In this document: piece after piece, positions 17,029-25,231 of the stretch
Layout: every line of letters begins with the position of its first letter
How positions within the stretch are numbered: position 1 is the first letter of the stretch
Assembly: GCA_021793155.1 (NCBI GenBank)
Contig: JAJYTF010000034.1
Coordinates: forward strand, 1-49,129
DNA: 49,129 nucleotides
Source of the DNA: Pseudomonadota bacterium
Lineage (GTDB): Bacteria > Pseudomonadota > Alphaproteobacteria > Rhodospirillales > Magnetospirillaceae
Direction of reading: 5' to 3'
The notes under the pieces: generated by a model
Told to the model about the DNA's origin: nothing
Seen by the model: only the letters and a program-made list of their open reading frames with translations
Databases searched by the model: none
Program-made: the position numbers and the translations under genes

Positions 17029-17727
17029 CTACCGTACGGTGAGGGCGGAGAACACCGTATCGAGATTGGCCTGGGCCGAGGCCGCCAGCCGCCGCAGGGA
17101 GATCCGCGCCGCGGCGTTCGCCTTGTCCTCCGGCGTCTTCGCCTCGCGCAATTTGGCCTTGTAGTCGGTGGTGTCGGCCAGCAGTTCGGCGATCGTCGTC
17201 TTGCCCGCGCGCAGGCGCTGATAGAGTTCGGAGAAGGCGATGGCCGCCTTCGGCCGCAGGGTGAAGGCCTTGCTGTCGGCATGGAAGGCGAACAGCGGGT
17301 AGAAGTCGTCCTCGACCGTATCGTCGGTCTCGATCTTGTTGAAGACGACCCGCAGCTTCTTCGCCGGCACGCCCATCGCCGCCAGCACTTGGATGGTGGC
17401 GATGGTGTCCTTGATCTGCTTGCTCTCTTTGACCGCCGGGACGATGAACAGGTCGACATCCTCATGCGAGCCCTGGTACTGCCGCATCAGCTTGATGAAG
17501 TCCTCGACATTGGAGGAGCCGACGTCGATCACCGCGGCGTCGAGTTGCAGCAGTTGCTCCTGCAGCTGGCCGAACTGCTTGCCGCGCACCGAGTCGCCGT
17601 CGCCCTCGTCGGCATTGATCGTCTCGACCGAGACGAAGGCCGCCCCGGCGATGCGGGGAAACAGCAGGTGGCGGGCAACCGTCGACTTGCCGACGTTGCC
17701 GGAGAAATTGATCACCGCAGCCTTCAT
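17029..17727 (-). CDS. stbB: StbB-type ParA/MinD-like ATPase
   Basis: 232 residues. N-terminal deviant Walker A GNVGKSTVARHLL in the context MKAAVINFSGNVGKST, then ETINADEGDGDSVRGKQFG, the Walker B-like AAVIDVGSSNVEDF and LFIVPAVKESKQIKDTIATI. In R388 StbB works with StbA in plasmid positioning and conjugation. The start overlaps the stbA stop (ATGA), a sign of coupled translation, and stbC follows directly. An ordinary ParA would have a ParB partner nearby; none is seen, which supports StbB. Confidence 0.88.
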   Translation of the reverse strand: MKAAVINFSGNVGKSTVARHLLFPRIAGAAFVSVETINADEGDGDSVRGKQFGQLQEQLLQLDAAVIDVGSSNVEDFIKLMRQYQGSHEDVDLFIVPAVKESKQIKDTIATIQVLAAMGVPAKKLRVVFNKIETDDTVEDDFYPLFAFHADSKAFTLRPKAAIAFSELYQRLRAGKTTIAELLADTTDYKAKLREAKTPEDKANAAARISLRRLAASAQANLDTVFSALTVR

Positions 17728-18158
17728 GAGCCGTCCCTTCGGTTCGATCCCAGCAGCGGCCGCCGCCGCGCCAAGTATTTTTCCCCGAGCGCGTCCCGCG
17801 TCTTCGGGTCGAGCGCGGCCTCGAAATCTGTCGCCCCATATGGTGCCGAAGGGGCGCCCCGCCCGTCATCCTGGCCAGAGGCAGCGCCGGCTGGCTCGGC
17901 GGGTGAGGGGGGTGGCCCAAATGGTCCGATGGATGGTTCATCGGCAGGGGGATGGGCGGCCCGATAGCGGTAGAGGGTCTTGCGGAAGGTCTCGAGGCTG
18001 ACCGTCAGGCCTTCGGCGGCGAGGGCGGCGACGATGTCGGCATGGCGGACGCCTTCCCGCGCCTTGCGGTCGATCTCTGGCAGCAGCGGCCGCAGCCGGG
18101 CCGCCAGGCTGGTCCCCGACAGCCGGCCGATCGCCTCGCGCAGCTTGTCGCTCTCCAT
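17724..18158 (-). CDS. stbA: StbA-type DNA-binding protein
   Basis: 144 residues from the ATG at 18158, preceded by GGAGGA; an upstream ATG at 18230 would extend into the repeat array and is rejected. The N-terminal 75 residues resemble a helix-turn-helix unit (ADIVAALAAEGLTVSLETFR, KTLYRYRA). A Pro/Gly/Ala-rich linker follows, then a basic tail (EKYLARRRPLLGSNRRDGS). R388 StbA binds arrays of 9-bp direct repeats between its own gene and oriT, securing plasmid inheritance while repressing its promoter. The array directly upstream (18189-18317) has just that form. First gene of stbA-stbB-stbC. Confidence 0.8.
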   Translation of the reverse strand: MESDKLREAIGRLSGTSLAARLRPLLPEIDRKAREGVRHADIVAALAAEGLTVSLETFRKTLYRYRAAHPPADEPSIGPFGPPPSPAEPAGAASGQDDGRGAPSAPYGATDFEAALDPKTRDALGEKYLARRRPLLGSNRRDGS

Positions 18159-18188
18159 GCCGTCCTCCGCCGCGCCGCCGATTTGTGC

Positions 18189-18317
18189 CTGTCGCAGATC
18201 TGTCCCATCCCTGTCCGAGTTTCGACCCATCCTGTCCGAAATCGATCCCAGCTTCGTCTCAGGGTGGTCTCAGCCTCGTCCGATCGGTGTCCCATTCCTC
18301 TACCACCTCTGTCCGAT
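18189..18317. repeat. Array of 12 nine-bp boxes at 11-bp pitch (likely StbA sites)
   Basis: Boxes begin at 18189, 18200, 18211, 18222, 18232, 18243, 18254, 18265, 18276, 18287, 18298 and 18309. Consensus CTGTCC(C/G)A(T/G), for example CTGTCCCAT, CTGTCCGAG, CTGTCCGAA, TCGTCCGAT, GTGTCCCAT and CTGTCCGAT. Weaker copies are TCGACCCAT, TCGTCTCAG, TGGTCTCAG and CTCTACCAC. All steps are 11 bp except one of 10 bp, so each box falls on nearly the same helix face. R388 has 9-bp repeats with 2-bp spacers bound by StbA at the same place. Confidence 0.75.
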
Positions 18318-18321
18318 TCGG

Positions 18322-18340
18322 CGATTGGCTGCGCCAATCG
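18322..18340. repeat. Inverted repeat next to the StbA box array
   Basis: CGATTGGC and GCCAATCG flank TGC, a perfect 8-bp dyad starting 5 bp after the last box. Possible oriT accessory site or part of a promoter operator. Confidence 0.5.
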
Positions 18341-18440
18341 GTATGATGATCGACCCTCCTTAAGCGGGCCGCGTTTCTGCGGAAGCGGTTTTCCCGACCA
18401 ACGCGCGGCTGAACTACCCTTAATCGGTCGATACACCATA

Positions 18441-18458
18441 CGCACCTGGCGCGGTGCG
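18441..18458. repeat. Candidate relaxase-recognition hairpin of oriT
   Basis: CGCACC and GGTGCG separated by TGGCGC. As I recall the R388 nic region, the hairpin bound by TrwC has the same arms (CGCACC, GAAA loop, GGTGCG) with the cut about 8 nt after it. Here CTAAGTTG follows the right arm, so a nic near 18466 is possible, but the R388 TGTCT cut motif is not conserved. Confidence 0.45.
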
Positions 18459-18617
18459 CTAAGTTGTTGGAATAGCGTATGTTTTGGCAGTCAGTCGATT
18501 CTGCGCCGTGCCCTATGGATGTCTCGGCTGCTGCGTAACGGCTTGGAATAACCCGGTCATTCTCGCCAGAACGGCTCTGGCGATCGAGGCCGCACCGGGT
18601 GATCGGGGAGACCAACC

Positions 18618-20165
18618 ATGACCGACATCGAGCGTCGCCAGCTGTCCGCCGGCGTCCTGTTCCTGCCGCCGGCCCTGGCCTGGCTGGCGGTGGTGCGCCA
18701 CACCGAGATCCTGCCCCCCGGCCACCGGCTGCATGCCCTGTACCAGCTGGTGCTGGCGACCCCGCATAAGCCCTGGCTCATGCTGGCCCTGGCCGGCGGT
18801 CTGGCGGTCGGTGGCCTGGGGGTGTGGCTGCTGGCGGTGGTCGGTCGTTCGGAGTTTGGCGGCGCTCCGTTTCAAAAATTCCTGCGGGGAACCCGGATCG
18901 TCTCGGCCGAGCGCCTGCGCCGCCAGATGAGCGAGAGGGGGCGCAAGCAGGTGACCGTGGCCGGCATCCCTTTGCCCCTTGGGGCAGAGAACCTGCACCT
19001 GCTGATCGGCGGCGGCACCGGTGCCGGCAAGTCGACGCTGTTCCGCGAGATCGCCCTCGGTGCGGCGAAGCGTGGCGACCGTATGTTCTGCCTGGACCCC
19101 AATGGTGACATGCTGTCGAAGTTCTGGAAAGACGGCGACGTCCTGCTCAACCCCTATGACGCCCGCACCGAGGGCTGGTCGTTTTTCAACGAGATCCGCG
19201 CCGACTTTGATTTCCACCGCTATGCGCTGTCGATCGTGCCGCGCGGTCAGACCGCCGAAGCAGAGGAATGGGCGAGCTATGGCCGGCTGTTGCTGAGGGA
19301 GACCGCCCGCAAACTGGTATCGCAGGGGCAGCCGTCGGTGCGGGAGCTGTTCCGCTGGACCACCATCGCTTCGCCCACTGACCTGCAGACCTTTCTCGCA
19401 GGAACCCTCGCCGAGTCGCTGTTCGCCGGCTCGGTGGAGGCGACCAAGGCGCTGGCCTCGGCGCGGTTCGTTCTCTCCGACAAGCTGCCGGAACACGTCA
19501 CCATGCCGCCGGGTTCGTTTTCGCTGCGGCGCTGGCTGGAAGACCCGGAGGCCGGAACGCTGTGGATCACTTGGCGCGAGGACATGGCGGCGGCATTGAA
19601 GCCGCTGGTCTCCGCCTGGATCGACGCCCTGTTCGTTTCGATCCTCTCCATGCCGGAGGATTCCCGGCGTCGCCTGTGGGCCTTCATCGACGAATTGGCC
19701 TCGCTGGAAAGGCTGGCGACGCTGGAAGCGGCGTTGACCAAGGGCCGGAAACACGGGCTGCGGGTGGTCGCCGGGCTGCAATCGACGGCGCAACTCGACG
19801 GCATTTACGGCCGCGAGGCGGCGCAAACCCTACGCAGCTGCTTCAGCTCGCTCGCTGTGCTGCGCATCTCGAAATCCGATCCCGCCACCGCCGAAGACTT
19901 CAGCCGCTCGCTCGGCGAGCACGAGGTGGAACGGGAACGGGAAAGCCGCAGTGTCGGCACGCGCTACGCCAGCTCGGGCCGCCAGCTCGTCCATGAACGC
20001 GAGCGTGTGGTGGCGGCCTCGGAACTGACGGCCTTGCCCGACCTCACCGGCTATCTGGCGATCGTCGGCGACCGGCCGATCGCCCGCTTCGCCACCGATT
20101 ATCGGCCGTACCGGAACCGGGTGCCGGGGTTCATCGAGCGGGCCGTATCCCTCTCGGGCGGATGA
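18618..20165 (+). CDS. trwB: TrwB/TraD-type conjugative coupling protein
   Basis: 515 residues. Hexameric inner-membrane ATPase that links the relaxosome to the type IV secretion channel. Two N-terminal transmembrane segments (about 10-30 and 52-78) precede the cytoplasmic domain. Walker A GGGTGAGKST is at about 132-141, then FCLDPNGDMLSKFW, and Walker B LWAFIDELASL at about 353-363, followed by the ALTKGRKHGLRVVAGLQST block typical of VirD4/TrwB proteins. Length is close to the roughly 507 residues of R388 TrwB. It starts 459 bp from stbA and ends 3 bp before trwC, so the two are co-transcribed. Confidence 0.93.
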   Translation: MTDIERRQLSAGVLFLPPALAWLAVVRHTEILPPGHRLHALYQLVLATPHKPWLMLALAGGLAVGGLGVWLLAVVGRSEFGGAPFQKFLRGTRIVSAERLRRQMSERGRKQVTVAGIPLPLGAENLHLLIGGGTGAGKSTLFREIALGAAKRGDRMFCLDPNGDMLSKFWKDGDVLLNPYDARTEGWSFFNEIRADFDFHRYALSIVPRGQTAEAEEWASYGRLLLRETARKLVSQGQPSVRELFRWTTIASPTDLQTFLAGTLAESLFAGSVEATKALASARFVLSDKLPEHVTMPPGSFSLRRWLEDPEAGTLWITWREDMAAALKPLVSAWIDALFVSILSMPEDSRRRLWAFIDELASLERLATLEAALTKGRKHGLRVVAGLQSTAQLDGIYGREAAQTLRSCFSSLAVLRISKSDPATAEDFSRSLGEHEVERERESRSVGTRYASSGRQLVHERERVVAASELTALPDLTGYLAIVGDRPIARFATDYRPYRNRVPGFIERAVSLSGG

Positions 20166-20168
20166 GCC

Positions 20169-22997
20169 ATGCTCAGCATGCAGGTGCTGACCCGCCAGGA
20201 CATCGGCCGCGCCGCCAACTACTATGAGGACGGCGCCGACGACTACTACGCCAAGGAGGGCGAGGCCAAGGCCTGGCAGGGCCGGGGCGCGGCGGCACTC
20301 GGGCTGTGGGGCGCCGTCGACTCGGCGCGGCTGCGCGAACTGCTGGCCGGCCAGGTTGGCGACGGCGCTTTGGTCAGCCGTGGCGCCACCCGTGCCGACA
20401 GCAAGGAACGCATCGGGCTTGATCTCACCTTCTCGGCGCCGAAGAGCGTCTCCCTGCAGGCGCTGGTCGCCGGCGACGCCCGGGTGATCGCCGCCCACGA
20501 CCGCGCCGTGGCCGCCGCGGTGACGGCGGCCGAGGAGCGTGCCCTGGCCCGGCGCAAGGTCAACGGCCGGGCGCTGGTCGAGCGCAGCGGCAACCTGGTG
20601 GTCGCCAGCTTCCGCCATGAGACCAGCCGCGAGCGCGACCCCCAGCTGCACACCCATGCGGTGGTGATGAACCTGACCCGCCGGGCCGACGGCCAATGGC
20701 GGGCGCTGAAGAACGACGAAATCGTCAAGTCGCTGCGCCACCTCGGCGCGATCTACCGGGCCGAACTGGCGACCGAACTGCAGCGCCTCGGCTATCAGCT
20801 GCGTCACGAACGGGACGGCACCTTCGAACTCGCCCATATCAGTCGGGCCCAGCTGGCGGCGTTCAGCCGGCGCGCCCGCCAGGTGGAGGCGCAGCTGGCC
20901 GGGCAGCGGCTGACCCGCGAGCAGGCCAGCGCGGCGCAGAAACAGCGGGCCACCTTAGAGACCCGGGCCCGCAAGCGGGGCGGCGACCGAGCGGCGCTGT
21001 TCGCCGAGTGGCAGGGCCGGGCCAGGGAGATGGGCATCGACTTCGCCCGCCGCGACTGGGCCGGCGCGGGCTATCAGGCTGGGGGCGCCAACCCGGTGCA
21101 GGCCGAGGCCACCCGCCAGGCGGCGGCGCGCGCCGTGCGGTACGCCATCAACCATCTGAGCGAGCGCCAAGCGGTGATCGCGGAGCCCGAACTCATCGAG
21201 GGTGCAATGAAGCATGGGCTGGGCAGCGTGTCGTTCGATGACGTGACGGCCGAGATCAAGCGGCAGAAGGACAGTGGCTATCTCAGCCGCGAGGAGAGCT
21301 TGTACCGCCCGGCCGAGGCCAGCGGAGACGCGGTGCGCACGCGGCGCGGCTGGGTCGCTCTGCTGGTCGAGAAAGGCATGGTCCACGCGGCGGCGCAGGA
21401 CCGGGTGGTCCGGGCGATCGCCGACGGTGCGCTCATGCCCATCGCCGCCCGCTACACCACGCAGACGGCGCTGGAGCGGGAGAAGCGCATCCTCGCCATC
21501 GAACGCGACGGCCGCGGCGCGGTCGCCGCCGCGGTGCCCCCGCTGGCCGCCCGCGCCTGGTTGTCTGCCACCCGCCTCAACGCCGGACAACGCGCCGCGG
21601 CCGAACTAATGGCGACCACCACCAACCGGGTGGTCGGCGTACAGGGCTTCGCCGGTACCGGCAAGTCGCACATGTTGACGGCCGCCAAGGAGCTGATCGA
21701 GCAGCACGGGCTCCAGGCCCGGGCGCTGGCGCCCTATGCGACCCAGGTCAAGGCGTTGCGCGAGCTCGGGGTGGAAGCCAACACCCTGGCCTCCTTCCTC
21801 ACCGCCAAGGACAAGGGCTTAAGCGAGAAAACCGTGCTGGTCATCGACGAGGCCGGGGTGGTGCCGACGCGCCTGATGGAGCGGACGCTGAAGCTGGCCG
21901 AACAGGCGGGGGCCCGCGTGGTGCTATTGGGCGACACCGCGCAGACCAAGGCGATCGAGGCCGGACGGCCGTTCGAACAGTTGCAGAAGGCCGGCATGCA
22001 AACGGCGCGGATGGAGGAGATCCAGCGGCAGCGCGATCCCGCCCTCAAGGCGGCGGTCGAATTGGCGGCGCAGGGCGAGACCCGCCGCTCGCTGGCCCGC
22101 ATCGAGGCAATCGTCGAGATCCGCGACGACGCCGGCCGGCGCGCCACCCTGGTGCGCGAGTTCGCTGCGCTGGCCCCGGCCGAGCGAGAGGCGACGCTGA
22201 TCGTCAGCGGCACCAACGAGGCGCGGCGCGAACTCAACGACCGCGTCCGCCAGGCTCTCGGCATGGCCGGGGATGGGCTGATCTTCGACACCCTGACCCG
22301 GCGCGACAGCACCCAGGCCGAGCGGCGGTTCTCCAAGAACTACGCCATCGGCGAGGCGATCCATCCGGAGCGGGACTATAGGGTCGGCCTGCAGCGCGGC
22401 CAACTCTACACGGTGATCGACACCGGCCCCGGCAACCGGCTGACGGTGGCAGCCGCCGACGGCCGGCAAATCAGCTTCTCGCCGGCAACCCATACCAGGC
22501 TGTCGGTCTACCAGCCCGAGCGCACCGAACTGGCGCGCGGCGACACCGTGCGGATCACCCGCAACGACGCGGCGCGCGACCTCGCCAACGGTGACAGGTT
22601 CAAGGTGGCTGCCGTGGAGGCTGGCAAGGTCATCCTCGACAACGGCCGGCGCCGCGTCGAACTGCCGGCCGACAAACCGCTGCACCTCGACCACGCCTAT
22701 GCGACGACGGTGCACAGCGCGCAAGGGCTGTCCGCCGAGCGCGTGCTGATCGAGGCACAGACCACCAGCCGCACCACGGCCAAGGACGTCTATTACGTCG
22801 CCATCTCCCGCGCCCGCCGCGAGGCGCGGATCTACACCGACGACCGCAAGACGCTGCCGGCCGCCATCGCCCGGGAGAACGCCAAGTCCGCGGCGCTCGA
22901 CCTCATCCGGCAATGGCGGGGGCGGCAGCGAGAGCGGTCGGAGCGGGCGAGGCAGAGGGAGAATGGCCGGGAAGGGCGCGAGTTGAGCGAGCGGTAG
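20169..22997 (+). CDS. trwC: MobF-family conjugative relaxase-helicase (TrwC type)
   Basis: 942 residues. Nicks oriT, stays bound to the 5' end and unwinds the plasmid. The N-terminal relaxase begins MLSMQVLTRQDIGRAANYYE with the tyrosine pairs Tyr18/19 and Tyr26/27. His150 (FRHETSRERD), His161 and His163 (QLHTH) form the HUH metal site; the numbers equal those of R388 TrwC, as do the blocks KERIGLDLTFSAPKSVSLQA and WRALKNDEIVK. The RecD-like helicase has Walker A GFAGTGKS at about 493-500, VLVIDEAGVVPT, and the C-terminal HAYATTVHSAQGLSAERVLI and YVAISRAR. Follows trwB by 3 bp. An ATG at 20178 is a possible alternative start. Confidence 0.96.
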   Translation: MLSMQVLTRQDIGRAANYYEDGADDYYAKEGEAKAWQGRGAAALGLWGAVDSARLRELLAGQVGDGALVSRGATRADSKERIGLDLTFSAPKSVSLQALVAGDARVIAAHDRAVAAAVTAAEERALARRKVNGRALVERSGNLVVASFRHETSRERDPQLHTHAVVMNLTRRADGQWRALKNDEIVKSLRHLGAIYRAELATELQRLGYQLRHERDGTFELAHISRAQLAAFSRRARQVEAQLAGQRLTREQASAAQKQRATLETRARKRGGDRAALFAEWQGRAREMGIDFARRDWAGAGYQAGGANPVQAEATRQAAARAVRYAINHLSERQAVIAEPELIEGAMKHGLGSVSFDDVTAEIKRQKDSGYLSREESLYRPAEASGDAVRTRRGWVALLVEKGMVHAAAQDRVVRAIADGALMPIAARYTTQTALEREKRILAIERDGRGAVAAAVPPLAARAWLSATRLNAGQRAAAELMATTTNRVVGVQGFAGTGKSHMLTAAKELIEQHGLQARALAPYATQVKALRELGVEANTLASFLTAKDKGLSEKTVLVIDEAGVVPTRLMERTLKLAEQAGARVVLLGDTAQTKAIEAGRPFEQLQKAGMQTARMEEIQRQRDPALKAAVELAAQGETRRSLARIEAIVEIRDDAGRRATLVREFAALAPAEREATLIVSGTNEARRELNDRVRQALGMAGDGLIFDTLTRRDSTQAERRFSKNYAIGEAIHPERDYRVGLQRGQLYTVIDTGPGNRLTVAAADGRQISFSPATHTRLSVYQPERTELARGDTVRITRNDAARDLANGDRFKVAAVEAGKVILDNGRRRVELPADKPLHLDHAYATTVHSAQGLSAERVLIEAQTTSRTTAKDVYYVAISRARREARIYTDDRKTLPAAIARENAKSAALDLIRQWRGRQRERSERARQRENGREGRELSER

Positions 22998-23110
22998 GCG
23001 ATGTGTTGGTGTGGCCCCGGAAATGGATGGCCGAATGATATGGACGAAACTGATCCATAACGACGTATCGACACAAGCCATCCAACTTGGCCGAGACGAT
23101 CATCATTCCT

Positions 23111-23125
23111 GTATCAGTCTGATAC
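23111..23125. repeat. Perfect 15-bp dyad downstream of kfrA
   Basis: GTATCAG-T-CTGATAC lies in the 144-bp gap between the convergent trwC and kfrA. No T-run follows on either strand, so a protein site seems as likely as a terminator. Confidence 0.4.
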
Positions 23126-23141
23126 TCAGTCGGGGAGCGGC

Positions 23142-23780
23142 TTACCCCTTGTCCTTGGTGGTCAGGCGGCCCTCGGCCTTCGCCGCGCGTTCCAAAGCCT
23201 GCCGTTCGCGCGCCTGCATCTAGGCCACCAGGGCGCTCAGTCGGGTGATCTCCTCGGCCTGCGCCCCGACCTTGCCGCGCAGTTCGGCTGCCTCCTCCCG
23301 TGCCTGCCGCTCCCGCTGCTCGGTCTGGATGACCAGGTCGGCCAGACGGTCGCGGTCCCGCTGCAACGTCTCCTGTGCCGCATCGCTGTCGGCGAGCACG
23401 GCGCGAGCCTCGGCCAGTTCGATCTCGGCCGCCGCGGCGGCGGCGCGGGCCGCCTTCACCGCTTCGGCGACGCGGCTTTCGGCGATTTCCGTGGCCCGCC
23501 GGTGGATACGGCCGATGACGCCGGACAGGCTGGCTGACAGCTCAGCCATCCGCTGTTCCACCTCTTCGCGCAGCTCGGCGGGAAGATCGATGGCCTGGGA
23601 TTCCTCGGCGGCCGGTTTGTGGTTGTCCTGCCAATCGGCCAGGACGGCGGCAATCCGGGTCATATTGCCGCCGCCGAGGGCACGGCGAATGGCGAAGGCG
23701 GATAGTCGGCTGCCGGCTTTCGCCAGCGCGTCGTTGGCGTTACGGATTTGTTCGTCGGTGAATTCGGCGGGGCGGGGCAT
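23142..23780 (-). pseudogene. kfrA: KfrA-type coiled-coil DNA-binding protein broken by an amber codon
   Basis: An ATG at 23780 (GAGG upstream) opens 186 codons: an N-terminal KfrA DNA-binding domain (MPRPAEFTDEQIRNANDALA, LGGGNMTRIAAVLADWQ) and then a long Ala/Glu/Arg coiled coil. At 23220-23222 the frame meets TAG, but it goes straight on for 25 more codons with unbroken coiled-coil character (MQARERQALERAAKAEGRLT...) to a TAA at 23142-23144. A CAG-to-TAG change would explain this. The product may be a shortened yet working KfrA, or an amber suppressor may read through. KfrA proteins are plasmid-borne autoregulators with a role in stability. Convergent with trwC. Confidence 0.75.
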
Positions 23781-23793
23781 ATCGGCCTCGTTC

Positions 23794-23810
23794 GTTTGTT
23801 CAGCACAAAC
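23794..23810 (-). promoter_or_regulatory. Possible KfrA operator
   Basis: GTTTGT and ACAAAC flank TCAGC, 14-30 bp before the kfrA start, with extra AACAAA copies beside it (to 23820). KfrA proteins bind repeats at their own promoter; the location suits autoregulation. Confidence 0.45.
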
Positions 23811-23996
23811 AAACCAACAAATTGACTACGATGGTTGATGCTGGCGGGCGGTGAGAGGGCCGGCGCATCGGTGTTACCCGAGTGGACCAGGTGTGAGAAA
23901 GGCACGGAGCAGGGCCAAAGTCGGGGTCAGGCTTATACCGGTCTTGGGTTATCCTTGCTCCAGGCTAATACTTCAGGAACAGAACGAGATCGGACG

Positions 23997-24185
23997 ATGT
24001 TCTCCGGAACGAACCTTGATGAAGAAACGGTGCTGGCCGCGGCAACGGAGTTGATCGTCCGGCGCGGCCCGGCGGCCAAGGATGAGGCGGCCAGGCGGGC
24101 CGCCGACTTGGAGCGGCAGGCCCGCTGGCCCGAACATGCGTTGGCCGTCCGCGTCCTCAACGCCGTGGAGAAGCTGCTCGGCTGA
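23997..24185 (+). CDS. Small acidic/basic helical protein, unknown
   Basis: 62 residues, divergent from kfrA by 216 bp. Sequence MFSGTNLDEETVLAAATELI followed by a charged helix rich in Ala, Arg and Glu and an amphipathic end HALAVRVLNAVEKLLG. Codon use is that of the GC-rich neighbours. It looks like a genuine short gene of the transfer region, but the ribosome site is weak (GATCGGA) and I do not recognise a family. Confidence 0.55.
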   Translation: MFSGTNLDEETVLAAATELIVRRGPAAKDEAARRAADLERQARWPEHALAVRVLNAVEKLLG

Positions 24186-24418
24186 GCGGCTTGGTGCCAC
24201 TTCGGGGTGTCGCACCTAGGCCGTTCGGTCGCCGGCCGTTTGGCGCTCAGCTCTACCCGCGTGAGGCCCAGTCCAGGATTCTGATGAAGCTTGCGCTACC
24301 AAGCAGGCCTGGGCGTAATCCCTATCTTCTTTCATGATGTGACCAAGCAGCCCCTCATCCAGAGGCGTCGAAAGATTATAAACTAACTGAAACGAATCGA
24401 TACGCGAGAATGTGTTAT

Positions 24419-24685
24419 TTAACAGAAGTACTTATGGGTAAACTCGTCGTGTAATTTCTTGTGGCGCCCCACCCAGAATAGGAGATTTCCTTCATAAATT
24501 CTTCTTCTTGATAAACCATATAAAATATAACGACTCAGAAATGACAAGCACTCCCTCGCCGCCTGACGTGGTTGCTCTCTTGCATTATGAAGGCTGGTGA
24601 TTTGCTTGATGATGAGGCGGTGTACTTGGTCCAACACCGACACACCGACGCTCATATCGGCTGACCATTTGGGAATGCGCTGCAT
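24419..24685 (-). pseudogene. Shortened hemerythrin-like ORF
   Basis: 88 residues. The start IPKWSADMSVGVSVLDQVHR resembles bacteriohemerythrins (W-x-SVGV-xx-D-xx-H), with the first iron-ligand histidine present, and LFWVGRHKKLHDEF fits the later HxxxH helix. Between them the usual HFxxEE helix is changed (ILYGLSRRRIYEGN), so at least one ligand histidine is lost, and the fourth helix is missing: bacteriohemerythrins have about 130 residues. The region is A/T-rich and without neighbours. I read it as a decayed oxygen-binding protein gene; a shortened functional variant cannot be excluded. Confidence 0.5.
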
Positions 24686-25231
24686 TTGCCGGCTTCACCA
24701 TCAAGCCCATCGACTTTATCTGCGGACTATCATCCTGGTGTTCCGGCGAGTCAAGGCGACCAGCAGTCGCATGGCTGTATCCGAAACGCGCGTTACTTGC
24801 AGATTAATATTGGCGGTAAATTTCACCTCGAAGAGGAAGCCAACGCGGTCGACGATAGCTCAAAGAACCCGGTAGATTGCGTGGTCGACCCTTGCGTGCG
24901 GCAAAGTCGAGCGGCCCGTATGGCGTGCCGCTTGGTTGCAGTCATGCTCCAATCCGCCTTTCGCGGCGGGAGAGGCAACTTCCGGCGCATCCCGGAGAAT
25001 GTCGATAATATGCATGGCGTATTGCGCTATTTATATTCATTGTAAACATAGTCACGTAATGCGTGAACGGTCTATTCTCGTATAATTTATTTGACGAGAT
25101 TTACCTCCTTTAATATCAAATATAAATGGTGTACATCGCACCTGCACTGTCAAGTCGGTGGACGTGATTAATATCGGGGTGCCGCAACAAGACGCCTTGA
25201 CGCAATTTGCGCGCCGGCAGGGAATAAACGC
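24686..25231. other. Gene-poor stretch before the Cache chemoreceptor
   Basis: 546 bp with only weak frames on both strands, broken by stops and unlike the codon use of neighbours. Together with 24186-24418 this looks like degraded DNA. The last 190 bp (25040-25230) are A/T-rich and probably contain the promoter of the receptor. Confidence 0.4.
25091..25119 (+). promoter_or_regulatory. Possible sigma-70-type promoter of the Cache chemoreceptor
   Basis: TTGACG and TATCAA are 17 bp apart in an A/T-rich stretch about 113 bp upstream of the receptor start. The match is moderate. Confidence 0.3.

Larger units (their letters stand above)
18159..18617. other. Probable oriT and divergent promoter region
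   Basis: 459 bp without a gene between the divergent stbA and trwB, the place where oriT lies in R388. It holds a phased array of 12 nine-bp boxes (18189-18317), an 8-bp dyad (18322-18340) and a dyad with CGCACC/GGTGCG arms (18441-18458). The right half is A/T-richer than the flanks. R388 has trwA between oriT and trwB; here no such reading frame exists. Confidence 0.7.

Noticed and set aside
18189-18317. CRISPR array
   Set aside because: Boxes are 9 bp with 2-bp spacers and degenerate; no cas genes. Phased protein-binding sites fit better.
24686-25045. 119-residue plus-strand frame
   Set aside because: Codon use unlike the neighbours, no ribosome site, no recognisable family.
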